Assembly (NCBI GenBank): GCA_013400975.1
Contig: WBMZ01003334.1
Location: 1 to 64,000 of the forward strand
Reading direction: 5' to 3'
DNA: 64,000 nt
Source: Atrichornis clamosus
Taxonomy: Eukaryota; Chordata; Aves; Passeriformes; Menuridae
Shown here: one piece after another, positions 10,648 through 49,890 of the stretch
How positions within the stretch are numbered: the first letter of the stretch is position 1
Layout of the letters: each line of letters opens with the position of its first letter
The notes under the pieces: model-generated
The model's database searches: none
What the model was told of the DNA's origin: nothing
What the model saw: the letters and a program-made list of their open reading frames with translations, nothing else
Program-made: the position numbers and the translations under genes

Positions 10648-13600
10648 ACAAATTGCAGAACTGGCAACAATTAGTCTGACAAAAAAAGACAAAGAGTTAA
10701 AGAGGATAATTGATCTAGGTGGAAATCAAAGACTTTAAAAAATAATTGCTGTTGGAAACTGTGAATAGCTACGAGCAACATGCATTACTCAAGTACATGC
10801 ATTACTTAAGTATTGTAACTTAAGTTAATGCTACTTTCCTTATAGATATAGGGAAATAAATGTATCTTTGCCACCAACACATCCATAGTGAAGTCATCTG
10901 ACAACAAATACACATTGTGTGATTAATTAAGTCCCTCCAGTCAAAGGTGAATTAAGGAACAGCAGTATTCTGACCGATTAGGTACACTTATTATGTAAAA
11001 AGTGGTAAGTGCTTCACAAGCAGAAGCTCGGACCCTAGTTTTGGGTTTAAGCACAAAAATGTTTTGAGACTAGACTGCTAATTTCTGTTTGTACAAAAGC
11101 TGGGTTAACTACTCCTATTCCAAGTTTAAAATGGAGCAAAAAAAAAAGCAGAACCCAGACAAGAAAAACAGGCACCTGAGCAGAGCTCCTGGCTGGGATT
11201 CCACCGTTTCATTCAGGGATGCCCAGACTGGCTACCCAGAGGTCTCCATTTAGGCCATTTATTTCTGGAACATGGGAATTTGGATGATGTCATTTTCTAG
11301 TTGAGTTAGACCAAATGGTATATGTTACTAGATCTGGGTATTATAAAGATTGCAGCATAAGCAAAAACACAAAACCCACTGAACAATACAGATGGGCGGC
11401 GGGGGAGGAACACTGAAACTAAAACTACATTCTAGGGGAAGTGGATGAGGCCAAGTCACACTGCTCACAGACAACACAGATATACCCCATCCCATGTCAC
11501 GATGATTTGTTATGTAAGCAGGCTGGTTTTGCCCAAACAGGAATATCACTCCTATCTGTAAGAGCACACCTGAGCATTTGCCTTTGCAGTCCCTAGTTGC
11601 CAGAAAACCGAAGCTGGTAACTCCTCTTCCATCAGCTCAGTCTCTGCAGCAGCGACTCAGCTGTACCGCAAATTCTCACACTCACTAACTCGTGCATTCA
11701 AATTTTAAAGAACAAAATGGAGTAAGAATGTGTTTTCAAACTTTAACCCCTAATTATCTTTTCTTCCCATGGATTCCTCTATAGTTAACTTAAAACCATC
11801 AGTACATTCACTTATTTGAAATATATTTTATGAACCTCTGAGAAGCAGTGCACAAATGGCCAGGGTCCAAAAGCTAGACAGTGAAAAACAAAGAAATATT
11901 TGAGATTGAAGGGGAGCGTTGCTGCATCCCAGAGATGCAGGAGTCGAAACAACTCTCCAGAGGACAGACAAGGCCTTACAAACTACATACACACACAGAG
12001 TTTCATTCATTACTTTACAATGAAATCTGAAGACAAAGAGACCTGAAGAAGAGCACAAATACAGACTGAGGTTGTAAAAGCATTATGTACCAGAAATTCC
12101 TGTTAGGAATACATACTGCAGAATTACCCTGCCAGAATTTGACCCAAAACTTATCCATTTTGGCTGTCATGCTAAATACACTCCCCCATATGCATAAACA
12201 TACACAAACACCTCTCAGTGCAGAAAATGAGTTTTCATGTTTCTTTTGAAAAGTATTTCAGATGGCGTATTATCAAGTATCCGGCGTATTCAGGTGGCTG
12301 TAAAGTCTGCATAAGGATTGTCCTGCTTTCTGCAAAGTTTTTATCTCAAAACATCACACAAGGATCTTTCTGCTTATTCAAGAGTTTCCACAACTCAAGT
12401 TTTGCCATGGATAAAGACAGAGACAATGCTTTAAAAAATACCTTGTAAATACTGGAACATAAAATGCCCCCACCCAGAGAATCCAGGTTGTGACCAGTTC
12501 CCAGGTTTTCCACTAATTTCTGACTTCTGCAAGGCTTGCTAACTTACTTTAAAATGTTACTACCTCATTACAGCCTAATTGGGAATGGCTGCTTTGGAGA
12601 TGAGAGAAAGAAGGAACCTGCATTCATCACCACAAAAAGCTAGTAGCTGCACACTTCTTTGCATAAATGCTTTAAGGAGTCAAGTTATAAACTGAATTTT
12701 TCTCAGTTGGGAAAGAGTTATGAAAGACCAGTGTGGGGGAAAATCATGCTTTCAATCTGCCAAGATGCCATTTGGGAGTCACAGAGCTCCTTGTTCCATT
12801 CACAAGCAACTTCCCTGCCGGCCATGGGACTCCTGGCAGAAGGGCAAGGACAGAATAAATACAGTGGGTAGACACCAGCATGGCTCTCTCCTCCTTGGTA
12901 AACATAAGCAGGCTGAGCTAGGCTGCCTCCAGTTAGGACCTGGAAAGTAGCTCCCTTGTAACTAGAAAGATAAGCACAGGATTGGACCTCTGCTACTTGG
13001 TGATCTGGATTACAGGCAAGGTGTGCTGTACAGCAGAAATGCAGCTACCACAAATCAGTAGCTGGCCAATCCAACACAAAGTTTTGGGCTAGATCGTCTA
13101 ACTCTCCCAAATAACCAAGGAAGAAGGAATAACACAATTTTATTTGCCTAAATGCTTTGTAAGCATAAGAGCATGGGTGTCTGTGCAACCCATGTGTTCT
13201 TTATCCCTTAGAAGACCAGGACGGAGTAATCCCAACCAATACTATGAAAATACAAAATAAGAGTTGCCAAATTAGAAGCCAGAGCAAATAAGAACTACCC
13301 ACCAAACAGCAGCAGAGATACAGCATGAATTTAATACCAAAACATTTTGCCACTTGTCTTTAAATAATACAGTCATAAATCAGATTCCAGCTATTACACA
13401 GAAAAGCACAACAGAACTCCAATTCTTGCGATGGTTGTACTAAACCCCTCCTACCTGAGCACAAACTACTGCTCACCCTTCTATCTAGATACCTACAGAA
13501 TGTAGTTTTAACTGTGCAGTGGCAAGCACGTCAAAACCAGGCAAATACTTAGTTGGCATCTCAGTTTTAAGTAGACAGAGAACCACGTATTTTTTGAATG

Positions 13601-16600
13601 GTGTCAGGAGTTGTATATAATTAAATCACATTAATTTCTTCCCTCTCCACTGCCCTTTTGCCCTCAGCTACAGGCTTATTAGTGCAGCACATATGATTTG
13701 CCCATCTGTCAAGTAAAGCAGTGCACCATTTTTGTTGGCTTCAGTTTTAATACCAGAATCATACAGATATTATAGGATCATACAATCACAAAAATACAAC
13801 AAAGCATTAGAGACTGAGAGTTAACATTGTTAACACTGCATGGGTAACACACCAATTCCAAACAAATCTGAAGGTAAAAGTGAATAGTTTTTGAAATGCC
13901 ATAAGAAATAGTTTCTACTCTAAGGAACATGAGCAGTTCAAAATATATTTTTCACCAGATTGAAAGCAGGGTGGTGGAACGAAGAGCTTCCCAAGCAGTA
14001 CTCTATTCACAGCATCCCACTCTGAAGATCAAAACCATTACACTACTAATTGAGGTGACACTCAAAGACTTTAAATAATGAGTGTTTAATGCACAATCTG
14101 AATGACAGCTCAAGGAAGCAAATAATTATCACAGTCATTGAACAGAGATATAAAGAGGCTGCTAACTAGAAACGTCATGGCTATGAACTTTCATATTATT
14201 TCAGTATTTCAAAGTTACAGTATTTAAGGAATGAAAGTATAGCACTAACTTAGCATGAGAATTTTCCTATAAATGCAACGACTCATATATATGACGCTGA
14301 CTTGAAGGACATAGATATTGAAATATTTTCTGATATGGCTGTAACAAATCTAATATAGTGTAACGGGTTAGTAGTATCATAGAATACAGTAAATTTAATC
14401 TGCAAATCTTCAGAGAGAAGAAAATGTACATATGACAGGCAATCATTTCAGAAAACACAAACCAAGATGACTATGACCATCTCCACAAATCCTCAAATTG
14501 TGATGTTTTGGCAAGCAGTTATTTTAGATTTCTCAGAAGCGGATGGTCCGAGCTCAAAGTGCAACATACCACCCACAGATGAGCAATAATGTTCTCTCCC
14601 AAAACTGCAGTCGAGCAAACAACAAACACTGGAGGAATCTGCCAGCCAGAAAAGGTCAGGGCTGCTGGCAATTTGCCTGATACCATTACAAAAGCAGAGC
14701 TTTTAGTACAGACTTTTCTCAGTAATAGCATAGACTCTTCTCAGTAATATTGACTCTATTAACTACATGCACACATTTAATCCTGAAACTGCTGATCACC
14801 AACCACTCAGATTAATGTGGGAACTAAGGAGCCAGCTGCCACCATCACGTACTTCCATGCTTTTGGTTTACACAGCTTCTCATGGTGGCAAGTTTTGCCA
14901 AAACCTACGAGAGAAGGCATCTCAACCTGTTGTACTTCCACAATGTTTTAGCAATTGCAAATGCAGGAATACTCTATGTTAGAGTGAAAGAGATGAAGAG
15001 AATTTGGTTTGGTCCTGTCAGTCTGACTTTAAGGAGTTCCAAATGCTACATCATTTCCCAAAGCCATTCTGTGAAGCTGAACCCTCTCTCCCATATTAAC
15101 ACAATTTTCATGATGCTGGAAGATCTGCCAGAAATGCTCTTTTCTGTATCTTCATGAAATCTTCACAGCTCTAGTCTTTCAGATGCTCTCATCCTAATTG
15201 AAACAGCTTTTATTTCTGTGACAATTGGAAAAATACAGCAAATTCTTCATGGTCTATTCTCAAGTCAAGTCAGTGAGAGATGTGTTTATCTAGTTTCTCT
15301 TTTCTTGATAATTCTTAACCAGTAGAAATTGCAAAGGGAAATCAAACACTTCCCCCCTTCCCTTCTCATTCCTGCATGCTTAAAAAGAATAGGATATAAT
15401 AGTAATAATTATTAAAACAGTCAATGTGTTAAATTAGCATACCTACACATCTCTAACAATCACCAGGGAACAGAGTGGGAACAAGCAAAAATTAGCCTAT
15501 GAAAACCTTCTTCATAGTATGTCTGCACAGCCATTCCTTTAGTACTTCTGATTTAATAAATACACAGTTTGGGGGGTTTTAACCCAAACTGCATAGTTTA
15601 TACACTATAAACCCACGTTTACATTGTATCCATACTGCATATATTAAAAGCAGAAGGTTGGGATGCTGCTGTCAAGAAATGGTGAAAAGTTGTAAGTACA
15701 GAAAACATGAATTATATGATGAGATCCAAAGCACTGGTTGTAAGTGCATTTTCTCAGTATCTTCCATTAAGTTATCCATTTATACAGTTTGTCACCAGTA
15801 TAAATAATGAGGGGTTTATATTTATCACTATTGAGAAAGGGTAAAGACTGAAAAGTTTTATGGAACTGCTTGAATATAGAAATGCTACTTGAGACTTGGT
15901 GTATGACATGCACTTTAAGCACTGGAATTCACTGTACATACATTTGTTTACAAATTGAGCTGACGATACACATCAATTTAGTAAAAAAACCAAACCAAAC
16001 ACAACAAAATTACAAACCACATTAACACGACGGTAAAAGTGATATATATTTTGTGGAACTTTCTGAAAGCAGTGTAAGTATGTTAGTTTTATACTTCCAG
16101 CATTACATCCTTCATACCCATGATGAGTTGGGTCTGCAACAGAAAAGGTACAGCACATTGTTCCAGGGAATAAGGCAATCAGCAGAACACAGAACAGAAA
16201 AAAAGTCTCCCATAATTGTTTTAACAGAGAGAGTTAACACAGATGGATTAACAAGTTTTAAAGCTTTTTTTTTTAATTTATTATCGTTATTATTAAATAA
16301 ATACTACAGACATTCATCATGTTCCTCCAACACCTTCCCACCTCAAAAATCCTTCAATGCTTCACGTAAAGTTCTGAACACAGTATTTAGAAACATTTCA
16401 AGAAAACATATTTTGTCCCACTAGTTCACATGTATCTAGAATTTTACTGACACAAGAGACCACCAGTAGTTTTAAGTCACCTTTCTTTGGTACAGTAACA
16501 CATATTCAGACTTGCTTAGGAGCAGTTTACTCCTCCTCTACCAGCTGAGACTAGCCACACCAGGGCAATCTGGCTGAGTTTTCATAAACTAGAGGCCAGA

Positions 16601-19324
16601 ATAAAAGCAAGTATAGTCCAACATCCTGCCTCTGTCACAGGATAATTACCAGGTGGCCTACTAAGTGGGCCTTGTGCATCAAAAGATAGCATAAGAGAAA
16701 TGAAACAAAAATTTGTAGGCCTTGAATTATTGTCCCAAAAGCTACTAAATAGGAAACAAATCTCTACAAACTCACCATCTAAGTAACCATGTAAAACACA
16801 AATACTTGTCTAAATTATACAGTTATCATTATAGTTGATCAACTGTCTTAAGATGCACTAAAATTTTTCTTTAGATATCCCCCATACAATAACAAATATT
16901 TAGGAGGAATGTGCATTATGCATTTCATAATAGTTGAGGGATTCACTGCTGACTCTGGCTAACTTAGTGAAAAGTATTCTCAGCTTGCTTTCAAGAGAGC
17001 AATCAAGGCCAGTGGTAGGTCCACACCTTGCAACATTTTCTGTACTTTTTTATCGATGAGTAAGGCACATCATTCGTAATGTGGCTATTCCCATAGGCTT
17101 GCTCATTGTATCTTAAGGTTTAACAAAGTATGAATCATACCATCTTTGGCTTTTTTTCTTTGCTTCATAGAAAACATATCCCTGCCTCGAACAACCAAAC
17201 CACAGGAACTTTGGCAATGCTTGAGAGCACAAAGACAGTTTAAATCCCAGTGAATGATCACCAACATGAGAAGAACTATGTATTTAAAGCTTTTGCACTT
17301 TGTCCCTCACACAATTGACTTCAGTGCTCTGCTTTGCAAGATGTACAAATATGGGTTTGACAAAAAAATACACATTTGGTAACAATAGCAAATTCAAGTC
17401 TTGTCAAAAAAATATAACACAAATTAAATACTTGTGAGAGGACAATTAAAATTCTGTCATCTAAATAGGTGACCTAACAGAAACCACAATATGAGAAATT
17501 ACTAAGTAAACACTGATCAGACATAGATACTTGTAAAACAACACAACCCTTCTGAAGGAGAGCAAGCAGCAGTGCTTCAAAATCTTCTTCAGATAGTAGA
17601 AGAGTTTCGAGGAGGCTCTCAACCTTATGCAGTAGTCAAAGACATTTTAAAATTTCATAATTAATTACACTTAAGACTTGTCCCAGTGTGAGCAAAATGG
17701 AAAACCAACACACCTAAAATCACTGCAGCAATATTTTTATAGTCATCCTTGTATTACATACTTCAGCATCAGGGATCAGGTCAACTCCCTCCAGCACTAG
17801 TTTTAACTTCTGAAAAAAGTATCTGCTTACAGCTGGATATGCAGATTCTCACCGATACAAATGTTAGACTGTTACAGGATCGCCTTGCACCACATACAAC
17901 CAAGCGAACAACTGGCTCTTCTTGATGCTCTGTGAATAAGCCAGTCTCTTAAATTATGTTACCAACCATGTAATAGTCTACAAGTATTTCTCATTCTCTC
18001 AATAGTTTGTGTTGAAATCTTTCCAAAAATTCACATCTCAGAACTGCACAGTTCCATTATTTTAATTGATTAAATATAGATTAGCAGTGTTAGTGTAAGA
18101 AAAAATATTTAATGGCATCAAAATCGTTCAAATTAAATCAAGAAAGAAAATGTTGCAACGCACTTCAGCCAAACCATCACAAATGATATGCTATATAAAT
18201 ACACACACGAGGTAGCTGGCAGTCATAAATCCACCGATTCTGGAAGTGCCCAATTTGTCCAAAAAGCATAAACTGACAAATATCAATCAAACCTTTCCAT
18301 TAAAAAGAAAAAACAGAACACCTAGTTTATTGCTTTTAAAGGTTCATTGTTTACATCAGAAATAGGCAAAGGCTTATCAAAGAAAGTTACCTAGCTGTTG
18401 ATGGCTTTTGATTATATCCACTTTTTCAAAAGAACCACTAAAGAAAACTTTGAACGCAAAGAGCTGACTCACTCCCAATGTTACATATTCTCACCAAAAT
18501 GAACACAGGCTTGCATTCTCCAAGGTGGGGCGGGGGGGGAAGGGCAGCAGGGAAAGAAGGCATAATATCCCAAAGAATAGGATTAACTTTTGTTTATGAG
18601 AAATCACTAACAGAACTAAAACCAGTGTTCCCACCAGACAGAATACATTGAATAAAACAGACTAAGGACTGCAGGAGAGGCAGAAGGCATTCTAGCTACA
18701 AAGACAGTGGCATCACAGCAAATGATTCATGTAAAGCAGATGGAAATAGGATGATCTGTAGCACAGGTGTAATTTTTAGTAAAGCTTCCTGACGTTTCTT
18801 TTTTGTGCTTCAGAAAAGGCTGAAGTGGAACAGACATGAAAAAAAGGCAAGTAACGTAAAAGAGGAGAAGATGTAAGAAAGTAAGACAAAGGACTGAGAA
18901 GTAGGACAGACTTCAGCAATGTGGTCTGAAAACTGCTTAGAGGTCAAGTAAGCAAAGTGAAAGTTATGCTCATTTCTTGAAAGAATCTGGAGAGGAACTA
19001 AAGGGAAGGTGGGTAGGCAAACGTTTTTTGTTTTTATTTTGAGTTTGGTTTGGGTTTTTTTTTTTTTATGTATTTATATACACACACACAGAGTGCAAGT
19101 TTGCCCAAAGAAGTGATACTACAAATGACAGAATTTCCTCCCCTGCAACAAATGGAATATCCTGACCTCTCAAGTAAACTAAGCATAATAAAAGTGATAA
19201 GAACAAAAGGTGCACGTAACACCAGCAGCAATATTATGTTTGGCTTTCCACTACTTCTGCAAGTTACTGTACATATATTACATGACTATTATAGAAATGG
19301 CACAGCCTCAGACACTTTCCACAT
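10648..19324. other. Intergenic DNA between UBE2V2 and the next gene
   Basis: About 8.7 kb without a supported gene. It is AT-rich with many short open frames, none with recognisable motifs or paired splice sites. Because UBE2V2 runs toward it, the upper part may belong to a long 3' UTR. AATAAA in UBE2V2 sense also occurs near 19034 and 16277. No interspersed repeat of recognisable family was seen. Confidence 0.4.
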
Positions 19325-20029
19325 TTTATTTACATTTTAAGACTAACTTTAATCTCAATCACATTTCCATACATTTCCTTTGTTTCACTAAAACTTAAAT
19401 GCATGGTTTATTAGAACAAAGACTGTAAACAAATATTTGCCATGTCCAATACATGTAACACAGGAGCTGCTTAACAGAAATTAATCCCCCCATTTTATAA
19501 ATACAGGTATCAAAACAATCCTGAACATACTTTGTGACACTACTAGTAGTCGGCACCCACACCCTTGCAAAATTAAACAAGATGAGCAACGGTATTCACT
19601 GTACCTGCTACCTTAAAACAAATTTAACTGCAGCTCTTTTACTAAGCAAGATGGATAAAGCATGCCATTTATATTTTGCCTTCTCCAGAAATTATTTTCA
19701 GTAACATATATTATTCCACAGCAATCTGACACTTTCTGTCATGCTTTCATCTTGTAAAACCTGAATTCCAATTATAGGCTATTTCAGGCTTATGCTTAAA
19801 TGACAGTGCCTCAATAAGAGAAAAAAATAATTGTGCTGCCTTTTTCTCCCATAGTGCCTGAAAACATATTGGGCATACATATATTATATATATTCTTACA
19901 AATGTCCAGGTCATGTATACCAGCAGAAATTCTTTAATGTGTGGGTGTTTGCATTGTGAGATTTAATCAAGACATTAACATGAGTAGAAGGTTGTTGTTT
20001 TAAGACAGAAGTTTGAGAATCAGCTAAAA
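19325..20029 (-). other. UBE2V2: Probable UBE2V2 3' untranslated region
   Basis: This follows the UBE2V2 stop codon directly with no further splice signal. In UBE2V2 sense, AATAAA hexamers occur at + positions 19407-19412 and 19325-19330, which would give a 3' UTR of about 620-700 nt. Longer forms using lower-coordinate signals are possible. The extent is inferred and the polyadenylation site is not proven. Confidence 0.45.
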
Positions 20030-45669
<25,640 letters not shown>

Positions 45670-45716
45670 CTTGTCCGAGCCCCCCCCAACACCGGTCCGG
45701 GCCCGCACGCCACGCG

Positions 45717-45750
45717 CGTCACTTCCTCTTAGAGAGGCTACGTCACTTCC
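45717..45750 (-). promoter_or_regulatory. UBE2V2: Duplicated ETS/CRE-like promoter element
   Basis: The 10-mer CGTCACTTCC occurs at 45717-45726 and again at 45741-45750, about two helical turns apart. Read on the UBE2V2 strand it is GGAAGTGACG, a GABP/ETS core (GGAAGT) fused to a CRE-like TGACG half-site, a known composite of housekeeping CpG promoters. The second copy extends to TACGTCAC and abuts TTCCCGCC, which resembles an E2F site. It lies 50-80 bp upstream of the start codon. Confidence 0.6.
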
Positions 45751-45950
45751 CGCCAGGACGGACGAGCCGCATCCCCGGCGCGCGGGAGCGCGCGCGGGAA
45801 GGGCGGAGCGAGGTGCCGGTAGCCGGAGCGCGCCCCCGCGCCGGGAGCCGTCCTGGCCCTCTTCCCCCTGGGAGCCCTCAGCCGGCCGGCCAGCCAGCTT
45901 CCCAGCATTGCTCTCCCCTTTGTAACCCTCCCTCCAGCCCCTGTCCGTAA

Positions 45951-46940
45951 GTGTCTGTCTCCAGTCATCTATTACACCTGTAAAACTCCCGTGGCTGCAT
46001 CCCCACCCAGCCGCCCACACTCCTTCCCGTCAGCCCACACCCCCATCTCCAGTAATAAGGAAGTCAGCACACAGTGGAGAAGCTTCACTTGCAATTTTTG
46101 GGTTTTTAGCTTGGTTCCTAACAAGGTACTTAAGATTTAGAAGGGTCTCTGGAGCCAAAACAAAGATTTTAAAAGCGCCAGAGGCAAAAAAGGAAAGAAT
46201 ACAGACAAAAATTTAAAAGTCACAGAAACTCAGAATGATGTGACAGTTTCAAAGGCAGAAATTAGACATTCAGTACCATAAGAACTGGTAGAAAATAAAT
46301 TCCAAGACTGTCCAGCCATGAAGCCAAATGTTTCTTTACCTATAGAAGTCAACTATGAGAAAAACTTCTGACCCTCAACCTGGGAGCCAACACCAAGCTC
46401 TGCTGAAGGTGGCTGCTGCACCTTGTGCATCCTACCCAGGAACCACCACCTTCACAGTGCTTGGGTCCCATAGGCAGGTGGAAAAAGGCAGCTCCCCTTG
46501 CAGAATATTGGTGAAGGGCAGCAGGTTCATAACGCATACAAGAGGGTCCTGTCGGCTTTCACATGAATGTGAGGGGAAGGCTCACAAAAGCAACCTGCAG
46601 GCAAACGCACCTGAAAGGGCACACATCCCAAAATCTGTGCCAAGGTCACCAGAGGGGTCACTGCGGTCAGGGATTCACAGGAGAACCTGCAGCCGAAGCA
46701 CAGGGCTGCTGCAGGCAGCAGTCTCTCACAAAAGAGACTGTCCTACACACACCTCACTAACCAGTGACATCACCCACATGCTGTTCTCGACGTCCTATTT
46801 TATAAACACATTCAGTTTTTCTTCTACAGCTTACAGAGTCTTAAACTCATTCACAGATTCTTCTGGTAGAGATCAGAAAAAGAAAGGATGCAAAATGCTT
46901 TCCTTCCAGCTAGCCTGAAACCTCTTTACCAACGAGGACT
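45951..46940. other. Upstream flank of UBE2V2, long open frame of doubtful meaning
   Basis: No recognised gene. A 187-codon plus-strand ATG frame at 46355-46918 is one of the longest in the window. It is rich in Ser, Thr, His and Arg with no domain, splice pairing or repeat identity that I can see. The local composition is about neutral GC, so length alone makes it unusual, but I would not call it a gene. Confidence 0.35.
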
Positions 46941-47025
46941 CACAGAATATGCTGAGTTGGAAGGGACCGACAAGGATCATTGAGTCCAGCTCCTGGCCCT
47001 GCACAGCACCATCCCCTCCCTCACA
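46941..47025 (-). mobile_element. CR1 LINE 3' fragment, minus strand
   Basis: Short piece starting CACAGAATATGCTGAGTTGG, followed by AAGGGAC and AAGGATCATTGAGTCCAGCT, the reverse complement of a CR1 3' terminus. Only about 85 bp are present, so it is strongly 5'-truncated. Confidence 0.85.
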
Positions 47026-48135
47026 GGTACAATGTGCCTCCCTTCAAGTATCCTTTGTTGATTTTAGCTCAACAGTTTTTGCTATCTGTGCCTACAAAAA
47101 AATGAATCTACAATAGTTTTTAGTTCATTGATTTCTGTATCCTTTTATCACGTTACTAGTTTTGACCAGATTTTTGTAACAGGAATAAGCAGGAGTTTCA
47201 ATATTTACACCAAAAGGTTTAGAAGTCAGCTTTTCCAGTACAGTAAAACAGTTCCTTAAGCTGCATTTCAATCATCTGTGGAGCTTCCTGTTGTCACAAC
47301 AAGCTGATTGTAGGGATTTTTTTGGGTAGCCTATATAAATATTTTAGTGGAAACAGTATGAAAACTGAAAAAAAAGCCAGAATATTTTTAAAAATTCTCT
47401 CCTATTATAACAGCACTGTAGAAAATACTGTGGCCTGGGAAAAAAAATAAAGTTTCCATGAGTTATCCATCTCGTATTCTTTGGGATCAGGAGCAGATGC
47501 AAAAAGGTTATTGGGAGACCACTACACAAGCCTTGTCTGCTGTGGCTATCCTGAATGTAGCCACGCTGTGCTCCTGGTTGCATTAAGATAAAACCTGCCG
47601 AACTCCAAGATCAGAAAAAAAGAACAACGGCCACCCGAAGCTTGTGCCCTTATTTTTTCAAGATTAAAACTTCTTTTTTTGGTGATTCCATGCTAACAAC
47701 GAACAGCACACCTGCATGTCTTCTGAGACACGACAGAAACACAGCCATAGGCTCACCAAACCAAAGCCCACTTGTATTCTGTTAGTCCCTGAAAGAGCAC
47801 ACCAGACTCCACAGTCCATCTTTGTCCAGACCCACCCACTAGATGTAGCACCCACCTTATGATTAGCAGCAACCAACTACTGCAATACTAATTGCAACAA
47901 CAAGAAATAAAACAGGGGTTTAAAATGGAAAAAAGTAGTAAGATCACTGGCCTAGGTGAGGAACCCTGTGCTTAAAGACTCTAAAAGCTATTTCATTCAG
48001 TTTTCCGATATTGGGCAAAGTTTACTGGGAAAAAATGCCATTTTTTTCAACACTGAGTTTGAGAGGAAAAATACCTGACAGCTGGAAGCTGAACATATTT
48101 AAAGGTGTAACATCCTTTCCTTTCAAACTCCTTTA
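47026..48135. other. No gene recognised
   Basis: AT-rich sequence between two CR1 fragments with no supported coding, RNA or repeat feature. Confidence 0.5.
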
Positions 48136-48525
48136 GAGTGTTGGGGTTGTTCACCCTGGAGAAAAGAAGGCTCCAGTGAAAGCAGCCTTCCAGTACCTAA
48201 AGAGGACCTAAAAGAAAGCTAGAGAGTGACTTTTCACAAGGGCTTGTAGTGATAGGACAAACAGAAATGGCCTTAAAGTGAGAGAGGGTAGTTTTAAATT
48301 AGATATAAAGAAGAAATTCTTTACTGTGACGGTCATGGGGCACTAAACAGGCTGCCCAGCGAAGCTGCAGATGACCCACCCTTGTCAGTGTTCAAGGCCA
48401 GCTTGGATAGGGCTCTGAGCAACGTGGCCAAGCAGAAGGTGCCCCTGCCCATGGCAAAAGAGCTGAAACTAGATGATTTTTAAGGTCCTTTCCAACACAA
48501 ACCATTCTATGGTTGTAGGATTCTA
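48136..48525 (+). mobile_element. CR1 LINE 3' end, plus strand
   Basis: Begins at GAGTGTTGGGGTTGTTCACC and GGAGAAAAGAAGG, passes the GAAGAAATTCTTTACTGTG and GGCTGCCCAGCGAAGC blocks, and ends with ACTAGATGATTTTTAAGG, CCATTCTATGGTTGTAGGAT and TCTAA. This is the last part of ORF2 plus the 3' UTR of a CR1, 5'-truncated, with frame-breaking changes. Confidence 0.93.
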
Positions 48526-48719
48526 AGTGCTTACACAGGGTAGTGAACTCACCTTTCACTCTCATCAAAGAGAAAAGGGTTCAAAATACAACTTCTGCTT
48601 ACAACATGATCAAACTAGGGTAATGGTAATCACTACAGAAAAAAACTTCCATAAGCTTTATTGTCAAATATCACACATCACCCATTACAAGAAAAATTAG
48701 AACTGCAGTGTGGTCATCT

Positions 48720-48893
48720 CAGAAAACAAATGTACTACAATCATGTTGTGAAATAACTTTATTTAAAAGAAGTATTTCATAGAGCTGAGATTTTTGAGTG
48801 CAGATTCTACAGATGGCCCTCATGTTGTAAATCACTGTCTCCAGAGTTTCCAGATGATGGTCCTCAAGCTCCATTTCACCCTGGAAAGATTTT
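48720..48893 (-). other. Candidate terminal exon of an unknown minus-strand transcript
   Basis: On the minus strand, possible acceptors TACTTAG (exon from 48893) or CTTTCCAG (exon from 48880) are followed by open sequence. AATAAA (+ strand TTTATT at 48758-48763) and a downstream T/G-rich stretch could form a polyadenylation site. With the first acceptor the frame reads KSFQGEMELEDHHLETLE and stays open for about 57 codons, past the AATAAA. With the second it gives about 15 codons and stops before the signal. I recognise no family. It could equally be a long non-coding RNA or chance. Confidence 0.22.
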
Positions 48894-49232
48894 CTAAGTA
48901 ATATTTGGAACAATGTACTGAGAAAAGACAACTAAGGAATACTTATTTCCTATTTGCAGACTAAAACAAACAAAGGCATAGGATAAGACTATCTTCCAGC
49001 AAGTTTATTACAAACAACTTATTTTTCACAGCATGAGTAACAGATTTAAGCATGAAACAGAGGACTGTAATGTAAAGTATAAGTGGCAATAAGAGTAATA
49101 ATAAAAATCAAATAAACATAAATTCCCTCATGATTCTTTATACAGAGTATCTCTATGCAACTTCTGACTCAGAAAGCACAGACAGACCCAGAGCAGTCAT
49201 TCCTTTGACATGGTGCTCTGGAAACTACTTAC

Positions 49233-49326
49233 CCATCATCAACTAGTATCCTCCCACAGACAGTTGTTTTGGGGGCTAGGACCTTCATGTCTCTCAATCC
49301 ACTAAATTCTTCACAAGATAGTTTAC
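49233..49326 (-). other. Candidate internal exon, 94 nt, unknown transcript
   Basis: Bounded by a strong acceptor (TTTATTTTTTAG) and a strong donor (GG/GTAAGT) on the minus strand. One reading frame is open throughout, including KLSCEEFSGLRDMKVLAPK and CGRILVDDG. Its phase can be joined to either acceptor of the candidate exon at 48.9 kb. I recognise no protein family. Good splice-site pairs around short open frames also occur by chance in tens of kilobases, so this is a lead only. Confidence 0.25.
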
Positions 49327-49739
49327 CTAAAAAATAAAGACATAAAACACCACATGGGATGAGAAAAAAACCTCCTACTTCTCTTCATATCACAAGCCCT
49401 AATAGACAGAAATGCCCCAATGTAGGAAGCTGGGCATAAACATAATGAACAGTCATTAGTCCTGAGAGCTTTCAGTGAGAAGCCACAGCTCTGCGAGTGA
49501 GTGTAGACTGCACCTGTTCAGAGCCCCACCAAATTCTGTCATTTCTTCGGTGCACAACTTGCATTTGATCAGCCAGGAAGAGCAACGTACCTCATCCTCT
49601 TTAAAAGCACAGAAAGTGTTAGGCATTAAGCAGCAACAGAAACACAGAAAACATAGGAGCAATAATAATCACACATAAAATTACTGCAGAGTCTTATTCC
49701 AAACAAATGGGTATTTAAATAATTACCTGAGCCCAGAGA

Positions 49740-49890
49740 GGATTTATGGAGAGACCATAACACTTTTCTCTTCAATAGGCTTCATTTTATGAGGCATCGA
49801 GCAGTACAATTCCTCTTTTCTCTCCAGTACTTGAAAAATACAAGAGAAATAAGCAAATTCAATTTCTGTCTCATCCACCCAGAAGTTAAT
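49740..49890 (-). other. Possible coding-like block, unknown
   Basis: On the minus strand one frame reads EINFWVDETEIEFAYFSCIF then QVLERKEELYCSMPHKM, ending at a TAA at about 49740. Another frame is open for 103 codons over 49782-50093. Protein-like composition is the only evidence. No good splice acceptor and no start was found, and the two frames conflict. Confidence 0.12.

Noticed and set aside
13681..13740. GCAGCACATATGA considered as a possible U6 snRNA fragment
   Set aside because: Only about ten bases match the U6 start region, and the rest does not follow.
1..19000. Expected neighbour EFCAB1 (CLXN) downstream of UBE2V2
   Set aside because: No EF-hand loop pattern was found in the open frames examined.
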